Origin: Seiridium cupressi
Taxonomy: Eukaryota; Ascomycota; Sordariomycetes; Amphisphaeriales; Sporocadaceae
Direction: 5' to 3'
Length of the DNA: 64,000 bases
Assembly: GCA_036674765.1 (NCBI GenBank)
Contig: JARVKI010000016.1
Coordinates: 434,001-498,000, forward strand
The notes below the pieces were generated by a model. It was not told the DNA's origin, ran no database searches, and saw only the letters and a program-made list of their open reading frames with translations. Below, in pieces: positions 47,701 through 61,500 of the stretch. How positions within the stretch are numbered: the first letter of the stretch is position 1; the number at the start of each line of letters is the position of its first letter. Position numbers and translations under genes: made by a program.

Positions 47701-50700
47701 TCGAAGAGGGTTGGTGCGCTCGTATAATAAACTACTTGCTGAAATTGTGACGCCAAAACCCCACGCCGCGAGATTTCGCAGCGTTGTAGAAGACGTGGGG
47801 GGTATCTCCGTCCTCGACCAAAACCTTCTTTCTGCCTTATTAGTGGTCGTATGTATCTATCTCTGCATCAAGGCAAACAATCATCCCGCGAGCCCGGGGT
47901 TAGTGGTAAGCTCTGGCTTCAAAGTATGGAAAATCGAATCTGCGGTCCGTGGTTCGTTACCGCATTGTGACGGCTCTACAGAAACAGGCCACTTTTGCGC
48001 TCCCTACATCTAGGGTCATCGGGGTCTTCGTTGTAACTCTCGGCTAGTCGCAAGCTGCCGTTTTCACCACCTGTCTGCTGTATCGCCGGGAGAGTACGGG
48101 TTGTTTCGACGGCGCAGAAATACGGTTTATGCTAAAGATGTGGTGATAGGATACTGCAGTAGCATCATGCCACGCTTCTGGGGTGTGAAGGGTCTGAGAG
48201 GGAATGATAGAATACCTGCATCGCTAGAGACTTGCAGATGGTTTGATAACGTCCAGGGAAAAGGTGTCGAGCCTCATACCGGGTCGTAGTTGCCGTCCAA
48301 TCATTGAAATTCAGGCTACACGGGGCGTGGACATATTTCATCCAGTGGTGAGTGTATGTAAGATACGGTTTCTCTTGACGCTTTCCCACTGCTCACGGCC
48401 CAATAGGGTTGCCAGCCTCGTAGACGGAAGGCTTGTGTAACAGTAACGACCTCACCCTCGGAGCCGTTGCGAGTGGTCCGGCGAACGTAGTCAGTCTCGA
48501 GAAATGGTGCCGGCTATCCCCCGCCCAGATATAGGAATGAACCATATATGTGTTCTCCACTGCACTACGAGGGGCCGGGGGAGACGGTCACCGTATCGCG
48601 ACGTTGCTGATGCCCAGAGGCCGTGGTGCCGACTCCCGTTGACCTATGATAAAGTTTCGCAATATTTGACCTCAATTCTGGGAGCTGGGAGTGGCGATGA
48701 TGGCGCGGAGATGCAACTGTACATAATCACCAAAGTCTATTTCCATATTACGGAACGGCTGGATGGATGATACATCCGGCTGTAACGATATCGGGTTGCC
48801 ATTCTCACGAGAAAGAATCTCCGGCTGTGGGGTAATGTCAACGTTATCAACCCTGCTTTAAGGTTCGTTTTCGAGGAGTATGTAGGTGTGCACCATTAGT
48901 GGTAATCCCGGGCAGCATTGCTGGAGAAGGGAACGTAGATGGGGGGTTCACATCGCGGGCGGGCCATGGCCACAATGTAATTGTGAAGAGCTGGCAAAAC
49001 AGGGAAGCAGAGTTTGGCGATCAGCCATCTCATTACTATCTGCGGAGCCTCATACTATTACGCGGATAGCGTTGCGGGCTGTTGATACGGTTGTAAATTC
49101 TAAGGGCTGAAGGAGGCAGCTTCAGAGTCGCACTGGGCTGCGGATCCGTACTGGCCGTGGTCTTCTAGAACCCATCCACCGACAAGGGGCGACACCATTG
49201 CCAAGGCGCGAGAGGGTTCCAGCAGAATGGACCGAATTGGAGGACGAAAACTGCCAGCGGCATTTTACTAGGGATGGACTGGGGCTCCACTGCAAAATTT
49301 GGACAAAACCTGTCACTCGGAAACACCGTCCCAAGCAGGATTGAAGGCAGGGTCACTAGATGACAGGACTGGTCTCTCTGTCTACTCGTTACTGCACGGC
49401 GCAAGTCAACGATCGTTTGAGTTCCTCGTGATGGGGGGCATAGTTGGTGTCTCCGCCCGTTGTAGATTGTTCTGTAACCTCACCATGGGCTGGGGCTTAC
49501 TGGGTCGGTCTGCCTATACACGTTACGGTGTGCCGTATTTTGTGTTTGACGCTACATTTCTTGCTTTTCTCCTTCCGCGGGCTCTCGAGCAATCAGTTGA
49601 GAACGGGGGACGAGGGGGACCCGTTCCCCAGGTCTTGGTGTGCCCATGGTCTCCCTGGTCCCCGCAGCGCCTCGTTCTGGCGATCCCCACCCTGTGAACC
49701 TTTGGACCCGTTTTGGTCATTTGCCTGGATCACTGGCTAGGCCTTGTCTCGGTCTCATCGCGCAGAGTTTGAATTGGTCGAGACGAGCGCTGGCGTTGCC
49801 CATCCACTCGAGCGCAGCCTGCATGCGTCAAGTATGTCAACACGCCTTGAGTTGCATGGCCTTGCGTATTCAAGCGTCCTCCTAGCTCATGCTCGCTGCC
49901 TGTGCTGCGAGTCCCCACGGCCATGTAAGCTCGGGCAGAGACCCCAGTAGCCCGTATGCGAGCCGATAACTCTCGTAACGTCGTCCTCCGCTGTCGCCGG
50001 CCGCGCGACGATGGCCTTAGGGCCTGGCAATGTTATGAGCAGCAGCCGGAGCGTTCTCGCGCAATCAGGGGCACATCGAACTAAACAAACACAGGCCGGC
50101 CTTAATCGAGATATATGGGCTGTCCACTCTACTTGCGTACATACCATGTGGCTAGAGCAAAAGAAGGGGGTTTAAACAAGAACGACAACAAACCACAGTA
50201 AACATGTATCCCCTCGACCCTTTTCCCGCGCTGCACACGCCCAGACCTTGATGGCAGCACAACTCTCGCTTGATCTGATGCAAAGACACCCCCCAATCCG
50301 TGTGGCTCTTCACCGTCCTCTCTCGGCCACCCTCCATCCCACGTCGGCGCCCTCGCTTGGTTGGCTTATTGCCTCGATGATCCCTGCTCGAGTGGCATTT
50401 CCCATCCCCCTCCGCGTTCAAAACGACTTGCGCATCCTTGCAAATTTGCAAGAGCCTTCCGATCTCCCGGTATCCCATCTCCCGCTGTTGGATTGAATTT
50501 TTGCATGCCTTTCTTTCCGCTACGCCTGCGCTAGGTATCTTTCGCCGTGCTGCGCTCTGCACTACCTTGAGGCACCTTTCTCCGTGCCACGCCCGCTCCC
50601 ACGCCCTGGGACAACCCTCCCACACACCACCCTCTAACCTGTTTGCCGTCGCCCTGGCGAGCACGACACCACTTATCAGACATTCCCTCCCACCTCCGGA

Positions 50701-51103
50701 CTATTATCGTCGCTTCTCACACTTTTTGAGGCCGGTCTACAACTTCTTCTCTGCCACCATCCCCTACTACACCTTTCACGCCTCGTCAAGAACCACAAGA
50801 GGCCTCGTTCGGTACGACCACCTGTGTTGGATCAGTCGCCGTCAGAAGCATACATCTCTCGACTCGCACCGCCCTTGTGACCGAGGCACACCAATCACTG
50901 GCGATATATAATTGGGACCCATTCGACTCACCACCACCTACCTTGGAATTCAACAAGTCGACAGCAATCGCATGCGGGGGGTGTAATTGAGGCTTGTCTT
51001 CCATGAGGATCTCTCTTGTCACTTGTAGGAGTTTCTTCGTTGGAAGATAACGGTCAGGGTCTCTATACTTGTCGCCCGAGGACAAGTCCATTCTATATCA
51101 GAC
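44712..51103. other. Large region without convincing genes
   Basis: 6.4 kb with no recognisable protein, RNA gene or complete repeat. Open frames up to 171 codons occur (46971-47486 plus; 47421-47756 minus) but overlap antisense, have no motifs and no coding-like codon use that I can see. Base composition is not strongly AT-biased, so it does not look like heavily RIP-mutated transposon. The last 900 bp (about 50200-51103) are pyrimidine-rich on the plus strand and probably form the promoter and leader of the following PP1 regulator gene. Confidence 0.55.
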
Positions 51104-52914
51104 ATGGCCGTAGTTCTTTCGTCCGAGGATAGTGGCTTCTTCTCTCCATCGGCTCTGAAGCGATCGCATTCACAATCGAAATTCAGCAAGTCGCCATCCA
51201 ATCTACACAGGTCCGCCTCGGCGACAAGAATTGGTAACACCTATCATGACAATTATCAGACCTATCACATATCTCCGCCAAGCTCCCCTCCCTCTTCCGC
51301 ACCATCTTCACCTCAAACGATACATGCTGAGTCAGTAACACCATCCGACCTCTCTACGCCGGCAACTACCCTATCTCTCGACGACCACTGGGACCACGAT
51401 TTGCACCTGGATCGGCGCCACGACATCGTCCTGCCGGAATACGACGTCAATCCTTTCTTCGCCGAGGTCGAAGATCTGGAGCCTCCCACAAGCCCGCACA
51501 CCGGCGACTCATATTCCGTCTCTCCGGCCGAGCATGATACCCCAACCACGACTTCCCGTCCTGAGTCGCCCACCTTGCTCGAACATGCTGAGGATGATAC
51601 GGCCGTGAGGCACCATCCAACCCATCATGTTGATTACCTGTCCCATGACTGGAGAGAGGAGGACATTTGGTCGTCGTGGCGGTATATTGTCTCCCGGAGG
51701 AATGATTTCACCAATGCTCCTCGTCTAGAGAATGCTTCTTGGAGAACGTGGATGAAATCCAAGTATGGGCTCAAGACGATTTCCCCCGAGACTTTGAACT
51801 GGTATGGTTTCACCTCACATATGCCTTCGATTGTCACGAAACATTGCTCACAAGTTTACATAGGCTCAAGGACTGCGACGTCACCTGGCTGTACGGCCCG
51901 TTACAGACACGCAACAAGATGCTTTTCCCCAACGACACACACCAAGGGAGCTCTACGTTATCAAGGAACGACTCCTTCGTTCAAAAGAAGCCCATTTTGA
52001 AGAAGAGGAGCATGTCCGAGGTCATGCTGCAGAAGTCTATTTCGTCGTCTTCGCTTTTAAAACAGGCCACTGCTGCTGTTCAGGCGCAGCAGCAGCAGGA
52101 TGGAGTTGTTCGAATTCACAGGCCCATTCTACAGAGGGCAACGACTGATTTTGTGACCTTTCCCTTCTCATCCCGGAGGCTGAGTCATGGCGACAACAGT
52201 CTGGCGCCGTCGAATGAGACTTCCGGCCTGGTCTCACCCTCGGCAGAGCGAAAGCACATCCACTTCGATGAGCAAGTCCAGCAGTGCATTGCAGTTGACA
52301 TCAAGGGAGAGGAGGAAGACGACGAAGAGCCAGAGCCTGACTACTGGAAAAACGATGACGACAGTGATTCGGACGATGGAGTCTTCATAATGAAAAAGTC
52401 CAATCCCAAGAAAAAGCTGGTGAGACCGCGGCCCAAGGCCAGAGTAAGTAGCAGCAATGAGAGCAAGACCATTGCCATGTTGCCTTCGACAACGTTGAAA
52501 TATCGCCAAGACACCCCGGAGCCTCAGGAGACCGCCATGAAGCACAGCACGAGCTCGATTCGCACGTCTCCCTTTGTCTCCCCTTCTTCGTCACAAGAAA
52601 CGTTACGCCCGTCCAAGCAATCTGGGCGGTTCTTTGTCGAAGATGAAGAAGTAGCTACCATCGAGGAAACCACTGCCACTCCAGCATCGAGTCCAGTCGA
52701 TACTTTCTCTGCGCCTAGTTTGCCGCGGTCATCTTCGTCAGGCAATCTGGACGCGGACCCGGTTGGCATGCGACGTACCGAGTCTGGTATGCTGATGCCG
52801 TATGAAGAAGGAGACAACCAGGGCAATGATGGCATTATCCGCCAAGTCATCGACACAGTCAACACTGCTCGTGATATTGCCCACGTTATATGGAATGTTG
52901 GATGGCGAAGGTGA
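51104..52914 (+). CDS. Reg1-like PP1 regulatory subunit, AreA-GATA-like/DUF1752 domain
   Basis: Two exons (51104-51801 and 51864-52914), 62-bp intron, 582 residues. The N-terminal 170 residues are Ser/Pro-rich. The DUF1752 (AreA GATA-like) block, about residues 175-245, contains DYLSHDWREEDIWSSWRYIV, RLENASWRTWMKSKYGLKTI and LNWLKDCDVTWLYGPLQ; the intron splits its Trp codon in LNW. A second conserved block near residue 365 (KHIHFDEQVQQCIAVDIKG) has the shape of an RVxF-type PP1 docking site, followed by an acidic run. Yeast Reg1/Reg2 target PP1 (Glc7) to Snf1 kinase in glucose repression, and both blocks occur there. So a PP1-targeting role in carbon-source signalling is likely but inferred. 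The C-terminus ends with DTVNTARDIAHVIWNVGWRR, conserved in the fungal group. Confidence 0.85.
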
Positions 52915-55381
52915 CTCAACCGGTGACCGTAGCTGTTGGGTCACGGCGGCATCCTTTCCAGACCGACAGACTTCACTAGCTTATCATTTCGAGGCAGACC
53001 GGCCATGGTCGTGTCTCGAGGTTTCCGTAATTGTATTCCAGGCACACGGAATCCATGTTTTGATTATACTCTGCATTGCAACCGGCGCATGGAGCGGTTT
53101 GTTTTGATTTGTTTATATTTTTTCACCCGATGTGGTAACGACCAACAGCATCAAACTGGGACATGACGGCCACACGGAAACGGACTAGGGCATATACGGG
53201 AATTGGTCACTTGGCAGGCTCGGTTATTATGGGCGTTATCTACAACATGCAATATCTTTATCCTCGGGCCGGACAGCTACTACTGGCACGCGAAGGGACC
53301 CGGGCAATTTCAAGAGAAGAGAAAAGCAATTTTCAAGAGGATACATCGAACAATACCCAGGAAGGAAAAGGGCTTCGATCAAAAGGAAAACAGGAGAAAC
53401 GAAGCACCTGTGTATTGCGATAATGATCTGGCGTTCGAGCGCCTGATGAGTATTCAGGGATGACCGGCATTGGGGTGACTGGCAACAACTGGCGGCCATG
53501 CGTCTTCCTTCTCGATGCTCGCCGGGCTCTTGACCTGTTATGCGACTCATTGCGTGGCCTCAAGTCAAGAGCTGGTCTGGTTGTTCTGGCGAGACTTGCA
53601 TGTCGCTCAAATAAGCAGTATATAGATTAGCCAAATTCATGATGTTAACGGACGCTGTCTTCCGTGTTGAAAACATTGCGCATTGTTTAGGTGGACGTAG
53701 TGAGCCAGAGGAAGGAGTGGCATGAGACAACAGGCTGACCTGAGACCAAATTACAGCACTCGTGCTTCGAGCACAGACTCGGGAATGCCAGGTGCCTGGG
53801 TGTCATTCAGCTGAAGAATTCGATGATCCATAATCCATTCCCTGGTTTCGTGGGGGTTGCGAGCCGAAGCTATGCGGGTGTTTGATCGAGCGGAGCTGTG
53901 GTACCCATTGACCCCGTCGAATAATCGCCTCTGGCCCCTCTCGTCTTCCCTTGGCCTGATCCCTTGGCGTTCCTATCCTCCCAGTCAGCCCAGTTGTCTG
54001 TTCCCACTGAAACTGGAGGTCCATGTAGACGTCCCGTCACTTTTTCCCCGGAGTACTGTTATACTAGCCCTACTTCTTCAAGCGCTATCATAGATTATCC
54101 ACTATCGGCTCAATAACTAATGTGTTCTACACTGCACCGCTGTTCTGTAAACGTCTAGCTGACTTCGAAGTGGGGATGCTCCACACCCTGACTCCTCGAG
54201 GGTTCGGCCGAGGGCAGAGCGTACATGTGACTACGGCCCGCGAGGATTGTTTCAAGTACACGCGAAAGAATATCATGGGAAAGTATTGACATATCATTCT
54301 AGATAGATAGCGTTCAGCGATGATCAGGCCGTAGGAAAGAGGTGGAATATCAAGTATAGATTATGACAGCATGAGGACTTAATGAGGCGGAGGTAGATGG
54401 AGTGATAACAGTTGGTTGAAGAGAACGCCGGGGCTACGGTAGCATGATACCATTATATAAGGACCCATGACAATGTAAAAACTTTGACCTTATATCTATG
54501 TTTAAACACCCAATAAAAGCCTCGTTTGACAGATCATTGAGTCAATTATTCTTTAACTACGGTGAATGTCAAGGAATCATATTTTCGTGATAGGGGTGGA
54601 AGCTATCCATGGTCAGCTTCCCTCAAAGTATATTTTGTCGAGAACAATGAGATTTTCTCCCCCAGTTGTACAGATCTTTCGCCAGGGGGAAACAAACCGA
54701 GAAGCTCATCTGAACTTTACTTCGCGGGATGCTACTATATTGCTTAGGATGGCTGGAGATTCCAGTTTCTTCGTGGAGCAGAATGGACTTAAAGAGCTAC
54801 ATGTCTCTAGGACTGTGCTTAAGTCTAGCTGATACGCGAACAATGAAGACCCCTCCCCCCTATCCCAAGGTCAACAAGATGTGAGAAGTGTATATATTGT
54901 TCAGCGTCTGGTATCTAGTCGACTTGAACCGTTCTGCATGCTCTCTGAGTATTGTGTATTGTTGCTTGTTTAAACTGCCTGCAGAGATCGAGACTAAGGA
55001 GTTGAGACGGGAAAGAAAACCAATTCACTGCTGGTCTTTTGCATCCCTAGCTGTGACTGGACGTGAGCTACGAACTTCATGGCCGCAGTCCCTTGAAAAG
55101 AATACCTGTACTAAAATTTCGTTTCCATTTGTGTAGTGCCAATCAATTTACGATAGTCGGTGATCGAATGTACTCCTCGGCTGTTACGGGATCGTAAAGC
55201 TAACCAAATACTACCTACTACCTTACCGCTAGCAACATTGCCACGTCTCTCACTCGCCAAGTACTGTGATAATCATTTTGAGCGCCCGTTCGTTTCAAGT
55301 TGTGTTATACTATTTTACATCTATATATCATACCTATACTTCTTACAATTAATTATACTAAAACGAACAGCCTTCATTGTT
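52915..55381. other. Convergent intergenic stretch
   Basis: Between the 3' ends of the PP1 regulator and the RNB exonuclease genes. No gene supported; short open frames near 53163-53463 lack features. 54250-54550 and 55250-55380 are AT-rich. Confidence 0.6.
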
Positions 55382-58300
55382 TCATACAGCCACGTCGTTG
55401 ATCGTTTTCGGCGATCCCGAGTTAAGCACCGCCGCGACAGGATTTACTACATCATCGACAGGATCTAATACATCACTAGCCGGAGCAGGAACCTGTACAT
55501 CTCCTTTGATCAACTTTACTGCCTCGACCAAGACGACATTCGAGTGTACGTTAACATCCTTTAGCCTGACCTCAAAAACATCGTTGAGCTTGATCCCGGA
55601 CATCTTGGTGATATCGTTCAAGGCATCAGCCCTCATGAACGCCATACGATCAAACCAATCTAGACGACCCATGACGCTCTTATTGCCTACAATATGCCCG
55701 ACCGTGAAGTTGAATGTCTCAGGTAGCTCGGCCTCACCAAACTTCCACGCACGAACTAGTGCTTGCAGGATCCATTGGTCCGCACCGTTGCCATTGCTGA
55801 GGAGGCGCACCTGGCGCTCACGCATACGGAGCATGGGGAGCATGCGACTGAGACGTTCTCGTGTGAAGGGCAGGAAGGAGTCGTCCTTATTGCCAACAAG
55901 AGATTTGTTCAGCTTCTTCTCCTGGAGAAGAGCGGCTTCAATCTGCCAATGAACGAGCAGATCACCGAAGCGACGGAGCGGTGATGTAGCCTTGGTGTAC
56001 ATGTCCACACCCATCGTGAAATGGGGACCAGGCGTGGTGGTTAACTCGTCGCCACCAAGAAGGGCGCGAAGATGACGCCAGTGGTTATCGTCCGGGCGCC
56101 GGCCGGATGCAAGCATTGGCGTCAGAACATCGCTTGTGAACTTCCGGATGCGATCGGCGTTCTGCGCCGCGTTCGGCTGTGTTCGGTATGGAATCGGGAT
56201 ACCGCGGTCATGACACCATCGAGCAGCTATCTCTCCAGCAAGCCGCATGGCATGCTCAACGATGTCGGTCCCGGTCCTCCTCGAGAAGCTGATGTGGATA
56301 GATGGGTCACCGTTGACGCTGATAAAGCCGTCTTCGTTTTCTTTCTGCTCCACGTAGTCGAGGGAGACATTTGGTGATGGGCGGGATTGGAAGAAAGGAG
56401 CCGCGCCTTTCTTAAGCCGTTCGTCATGAAGCGCTTTCCCCAAACGGGACAGCAACACCAACTCATCCTTTTGGTCCACAGTCAGGTCGTTAGGACGGGT
56501 GAATCTCCGATTGGGAGTCCTAGCTCGAGCCTTTGGTCCTATCGAGAATTCCTGGCCTGTCGCCGTAAGGTCCTCTCTTGTCTCGCCCAGCGCTTCGTTG
56601 ACATCCTCGCCAGTCATGTAGACAACACTTCCCAGAGTGCCAGGAGTTATCTTATGCTTCAGCACGGTACCATGGTTGCTGACAAGTGCGCTGAATGTCA
56701 GACACGGTCTACCCGGTGCTAGTGAGAACCGATCAACGCTGATGTTATTTGGCAGCATTCTGCAATAGTGACCCTGAAGGTAGATTGTCTCGGGAACGAG
56801 CTCTGCGTACTCAGCGACGGCTGTGTCAGGCGAAATCGACGAGGCTGGATCGGCGACGTGGATGTGGATCCAGTTTTCTTCCGGGTTTGTGGTCTTTTCC
56901 ACGGATACGGCATCGTCAATATCTACTGTCGTCTCTGCATCGATAGCATAGACGGTCCCGTTATCCAACATCTTTCTATCTTTGGTGAAAACGTCAGGTG
57001 TCAATTGTTTTCCCATACCGTCAGGGAAGGGTCGTGACAATCCACCGCTCCTTTTGATTTCGACACCAGGGAGTCGAGTATTATAGCGAGATTGAATGTC
57101 CCAAGGCGTTATCCAGCCAACCTCTTGAAGGAACGTCCACCCAGTAGCAGCGTCGAGCTTCATATCGGGATATCGATCAAGTATGCGCAGGATTGTGGAT
57201 CCCATAGTTTGCATGCGTGAGAAAGCAGGGAATTTCTGATAGCTCGACCAGAGCTCTATGAACTGTAAAATTTCCTTGTCTGCTGCAGACCATTGCGGTG
57301 ATTCTCGGGTAGACGAAGGCGGAGGTGACAGTGAAGGACCAATAACTCCATGGGCAGAGGGCATTCTTACTTCGCGGCTGTTGCCAATGGCCTTTCGAGC
57401 TTTCTCTATGAAGCCAATGAGCGTTGGGTCCCCGCCAGCGTCTTCTTTTCCTCTTCTATTGCGAGGTTCTTCGAGATGAGCCCGAACGATGGCCTCAACT
57501 CTTTGTACGATACGCACCTCCGAGAGGGGACTAATCTCAAACAGATACGACCTCCTGTGACCCGTCTGCTTGAGGGGTCTGAAGAAGGTCTCATCCTGGA
57601 GCAAGGCCCTGTGGACGGCATACAGGGCTGCAGCAGAATGTTTGCCTTTTCTCTTCAATGAAAAGGGCAGAAGGACATCCGAGATCTCATATAAGGTGAG
57701 GTATCGATGCTTGATCGGATCGCCGATGAAAGAGCTCGAAGCATCCAGCTTGCCCGCATTAGCTTGATATATAGCTTCAGCCTCCTGGGTGAAGTCCATC
57801 ATCTTTTTCAACAATGGTGCACCTGCCATTCGGGAAGGATCATGGCCCAAGTCATGTAGTGCGTTTATCTCCTCCGTAGGGATCTCACCTAGAGGAATCT
57901 CCGAGATTATAGGCTCAAGCTCTGCGGGATGCACAAAGTTATTCACCACAAAAAGAGTCTGTATGCCGAGACCGGTGAACCATTTGCCACTGCTGGTGTA
58001 GTAGTGTTCGTAGCCATTGAAACGTCCCAGACAGATGGCGAGCATGGGCCGCCTTGAGCCTTCGGCGCTGCATGAGGTTAGTCATTGAATCGTGGGCCAT
58101 AGGGTAGTCATTTTACCTCATCTCCACCAAGTCCCCGGCGTTGAGGTTGGTGTTATCTGAGCGCAAGTCGCTGAGTTCGTCTCCCTCAAACAATGGTGTA
58201 GTCACGTCGAACTGGGCCATGGTAACGTTCTGTGGACGGGTGAAGCTGTTAGACAGCTCCCCCGCAAACGAATAGTCCGTCAGCATTGTTTGAGCCTCAG

Positions 58301-58622
58301 TGGGATTGTCCTTTTCCCAGTTCCATAGACGTTCTCGTATCCACATGCGCCTTTGGGCACCATTGGCGCCAGAGCCGGGCGATGTGGCTTTCCTGGATGG
58401 ATGTTGGACTGTGGCGAATGCCTGTATCCCATGTCAGTCATGTACGGTTTGATGGAGTTGAGATATACAACTCACTCTGGTCCCTGAAGTTGGCTGCCCC
58501 TGAGCAAGAGACTTGGAGTTTAGGACCACTGCAGTACGGTCTAGTCGTGCCAAACCGCCATTGGAGGAGACCCTCCGCGCTGCACACTGCCAACAAACAT
58601 ACGAACGACTAGCTTGCAGCAT
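55382..58622 (-). CDS. cyt-4: Mitochondrial RNB-domain exoribonuclease (Cyt-4/Dss1 family)
   Basis: Three exons (58622-58476, 58421-58117, 58067-55382), introns of 54 and 49 bp, 1045 residues. The start at 58622 gives MLQASRSYVCWQCAARRVSS, a basic, Ser/Arg-rich mitochondrial presequence. A helical N-terminal region (RMWIRERLWNWEKDNPTEAQ) precedes the RNB domain: YAIDAETTVDIDDAVSVE with the metal-binding aspartates, IHIHVADPASSISPDTAV, ETIYLQGHYCRMLPNNISVD, FTMGVDMYTKATSPLRRFGD, and a C-terminal S1-like segment. Neurospora Cyt-4 is needed for mitochondrial RNA turnover and group I intron processing; yeast Dss1 is the nuclease of the mitochondrial degradosome with Suv3. RNB enzymes degrade RNA 3' to 5'. 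The tail has a Val/Pro/Asp-rich, low-complexity run of about 45 residues. Orthology to cyt-4 is inferred from family knowledge. Confidence 0.92.
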
Positions 58623-59326
58623 GTCGATGGATTTACAGGCAGCTTGAAGGCTGCGACCGCCAAAATAAAAGTTCAAATGCCACGCGGCGACGACATTCTT
58701 CAGAGCGTCGCCAGTCCTAAAATTTCACTGCAGAGGTCATTGGTTGGTTGCCACCAGCCCAGCACGGGCCGCCGGGTTATCGACTGCACCTCCGCTGCCA
58801 CGTGACTTTGACGATTTCATGTACGTAGGTACATGTATGTACCTTGAGTAGCTTATTCTACGACTAGCACTTGAACAACTGTAGCCGCTCGTCTTGTCTG
58901 TCTAAAGACCGTTGCAATTGCCTTGTATAATCAAACACTCGACATTTGAGCACTGGATAATTGTACTGCATCATGTTATTGTATTCGGTTCCGCCCGAAG
59001 TTGCCATCGGTGTGACTGTGAAAGCCACCGAACAAGAGCAGCTTGGCTCGGAAGGAGATATTCTTTGAGACACATTCTCTGTTTGCATCATTCAGAATTC
59101 TTCTGGTGAGATGCATGGAATGCATCACTGCTACCATCGTCTTGGCCTGGACTTAAAACCACGGTGGCCCCTACCTACAGTGGCCATGGACAGCTCTTTG
59201 TAGTCTTTGTTCCTCGAGTCGTTGATCTGTCTTTGCCTCTCCAAAAGTGTATACTTATTTCTGGCCCCCCGGCCACCTCTTGCACAAACTTTGCAATTAC
59301 CGACCCCACGGACCGTGATATTCACT
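58623..59326. other. Divergent upstream region, RNB exonuclease / Met-rich gene
   Basis: 704 bp between two outward-facing starts; both promoters lie here. No other feature supported. Confidence 0.6.
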
Positions 59327-59908
59327 ATGGCGTTCAAGAGACTTGCTATACTGACCCTGGCGGGTCTAGCCCTAGCTCAGATGGATGGTATGGGAGGGAG
59401 TGGAAGCGACATGGAGAGTTCGATGCCCATATCATCAAGTTCCGCTGCGGCTTCCCCCGTGGCTACTGAGTTGGCACAGAGTACGACCACATAAACTCCG
59501 TACATCAATTCTTCTGCGATTATAATCACTAATTCATCCCTATCACCGACAGGCGGGGACTATAGCTCAACCACCACGACCGAAGCTGAGAGCACAGCAT
59601 CCTTGCCCGTCGATCCCATGTCCACCACGTCGAGCAACATGCCGGGCATGTCGGATCCCATGATGACCGCGACAGACTTGACAACCATGTCTACCAGTGT
59701 CACATCCATGGATATGTCAATGGGAACTGGAGGCACGTCCCATGGGAATGCTTCGGCCACTGGCACCGTTCCCATCTCTGGTGGTGAAATCAGCGGCGCT
59801 TCGGTAAGTCGTCTTGCTCCCTGTTGTTGATGTCATCCTGGCTAATGTTTCGGTTAGATCGGCCTGTTTGTGGCTTCGACTCTTCTTGGAGCTCTAGTCC
59901 TCCTATAG
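59327..59908 (+). CDS. Methionine-rich, Ser/Thr-rich secreted protein, probably GPI-anchored
   Basis: Three exons (59327-59480, 59553-59803, 59858-59908), introns of 72 and 54 bp, 151 residues. A signal peptide (MAFKRLAILTLAGLALA) is followed by a mature part with 13 methionines, many as M-x-M or M-x2-M (MDGMGG, NMPGMSDPMM, MDMSMG), within a Ser/Thr/Gly-rich, presumably O-glycosylated stretch. The last exon encodes a hydrophobic tail (IGLFVASTLLGALVLL), typical of GPI attachment. No enzyme domain. Methionine clusters of this kind bind Cu(I) in the ectodomain of Ctr copper transporters, so a cell-surface copper role is possible; this is inference. A plain structural wall protein is equally possible. 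I do not recognise an ortholog. Confidence 0.75.
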
Positions 59909-61500
59909 GAGCTTGCCATATTTTCTTCGCTTTCGAAACCGGATTTACCGTCTACCCACTTGATAGACTCGTTTCCTTTTGTAAAACACCTTCTGATTGG
60001 AGTCATAAGTATGTCACATGCTCCAGTTCTTACTTCGCAATATTCGGGAGGAACTGAGGTGGTGATTGGGTTCATCTGGATTGGTCTGGGGAGATAGCCC
60101 TTCTGCAATCAGGCCAAAAACTGGCGAACTCGGAATCTCTTTAGAACGGAACTTCTCAAATACAAACTGAAATTACCTTGAGGGACGGTGCCAGAAAACT
60201 TGAGAAATCGATTGGCATTTGTGACGACGATAAAACACGACCAGGGCTCATTATCCATTGTAGTCATTCTCAAGTCCTCCAAAAGCAAACGTGCACAGCT
60301 CGACAGCGCGGCGACTCAGTGAGGCTTGGACAGACTTTTAAGTATATATACAACCCACCACCATTGGTATCCCGATAGTCTCGAGCGACATTGGCCACCA
60401 AGTAAAGTAGTTCAGCGCTGACTGACCTTGACATATACTATGTAGGGATAGACCTGGTCGATCTTAGTGAAGACTGAGGGGCACTCGGATCAGCAGTTCG
60501 AGACTCTCTCCCATTGATGATCTTGATTTCAGACCAGGCTTGCCGGATGGCATCATGGAGGATTGACAAATCCTTGGAGCTGCCGGCTCAAATTAGAGAT
60601 TGTGGGGGAGCGTGACGGGCTAATCCAGCTCTGTGATCTCATGTGGCTCTAGGATTCAGATTGCATACGAGAATGGGGAATTAAAGTTGGTACCGAACGA
60701 CAATGGCTCATTCGCTGTGATTGCGTCTGCGGCCGAACCCCAGATCTGCTGGCATGCCAAAAAGGGGTGAGGTAATGGCGGCTGTCGGCATGGTGTAGCC
60801 AATGCTGCTCGAGGCTCTGGCTCTGGCAACGGTGAAGGTGTGGGCGCCCAGTGATGGCCGTGATTGGACAGATCCGAGGTCAGAGGTCACCAGCCAGTGT
60901 CAGCAAACAGACCGTGCTACCCCGGCCTGCCACCGTTTTGGGCATGACCCTGGGCTCCCTATATGCATGTACTTGTGGTACCTGCACGCGCCAACGCAGG
61001 TACGGACCCGCAGCAGGGAATGATCAGCCTCTTTCGGATTCCAGGGTTGCTTCGGACTCAAGTGGGATCGTCAGACCTGCGCTGCTCGCATTTCTCATGC
61101 GGGAATTGAAATGTGATGAGGGCGCTGGCCTCGGGCTCCAGAGCATTGCGGTGGAGTCTCTACGACAGCATCGAGATAAGGTCAACAAACTACCGACGGC
61201 TTCTCATTTCCTACTTCCTCCAGAGCAGTGCGCTACAGCAACCTAGAGGCAAGCAGGTATACTAATCACGAAGGACCACGAGGCGGACTGTGCCGGTAAC
61301 TAGTTCCAAATCGATAATATCACAAGTCTACCAGATACTCCGTAGTCGATTCTCGTACTCGGTCGAATGCTTCCACGGTGAATTGTGCGCCAAATAAGCT
61401 TCCGATTCCTTTTATTGCCCGCGCGATTGTGTAAAGTGGCCACCAGTTCGAGCGCAGCCTGATGGGGATCAAACGGTTGTTGTGTTGATGGGCAGGCTGA

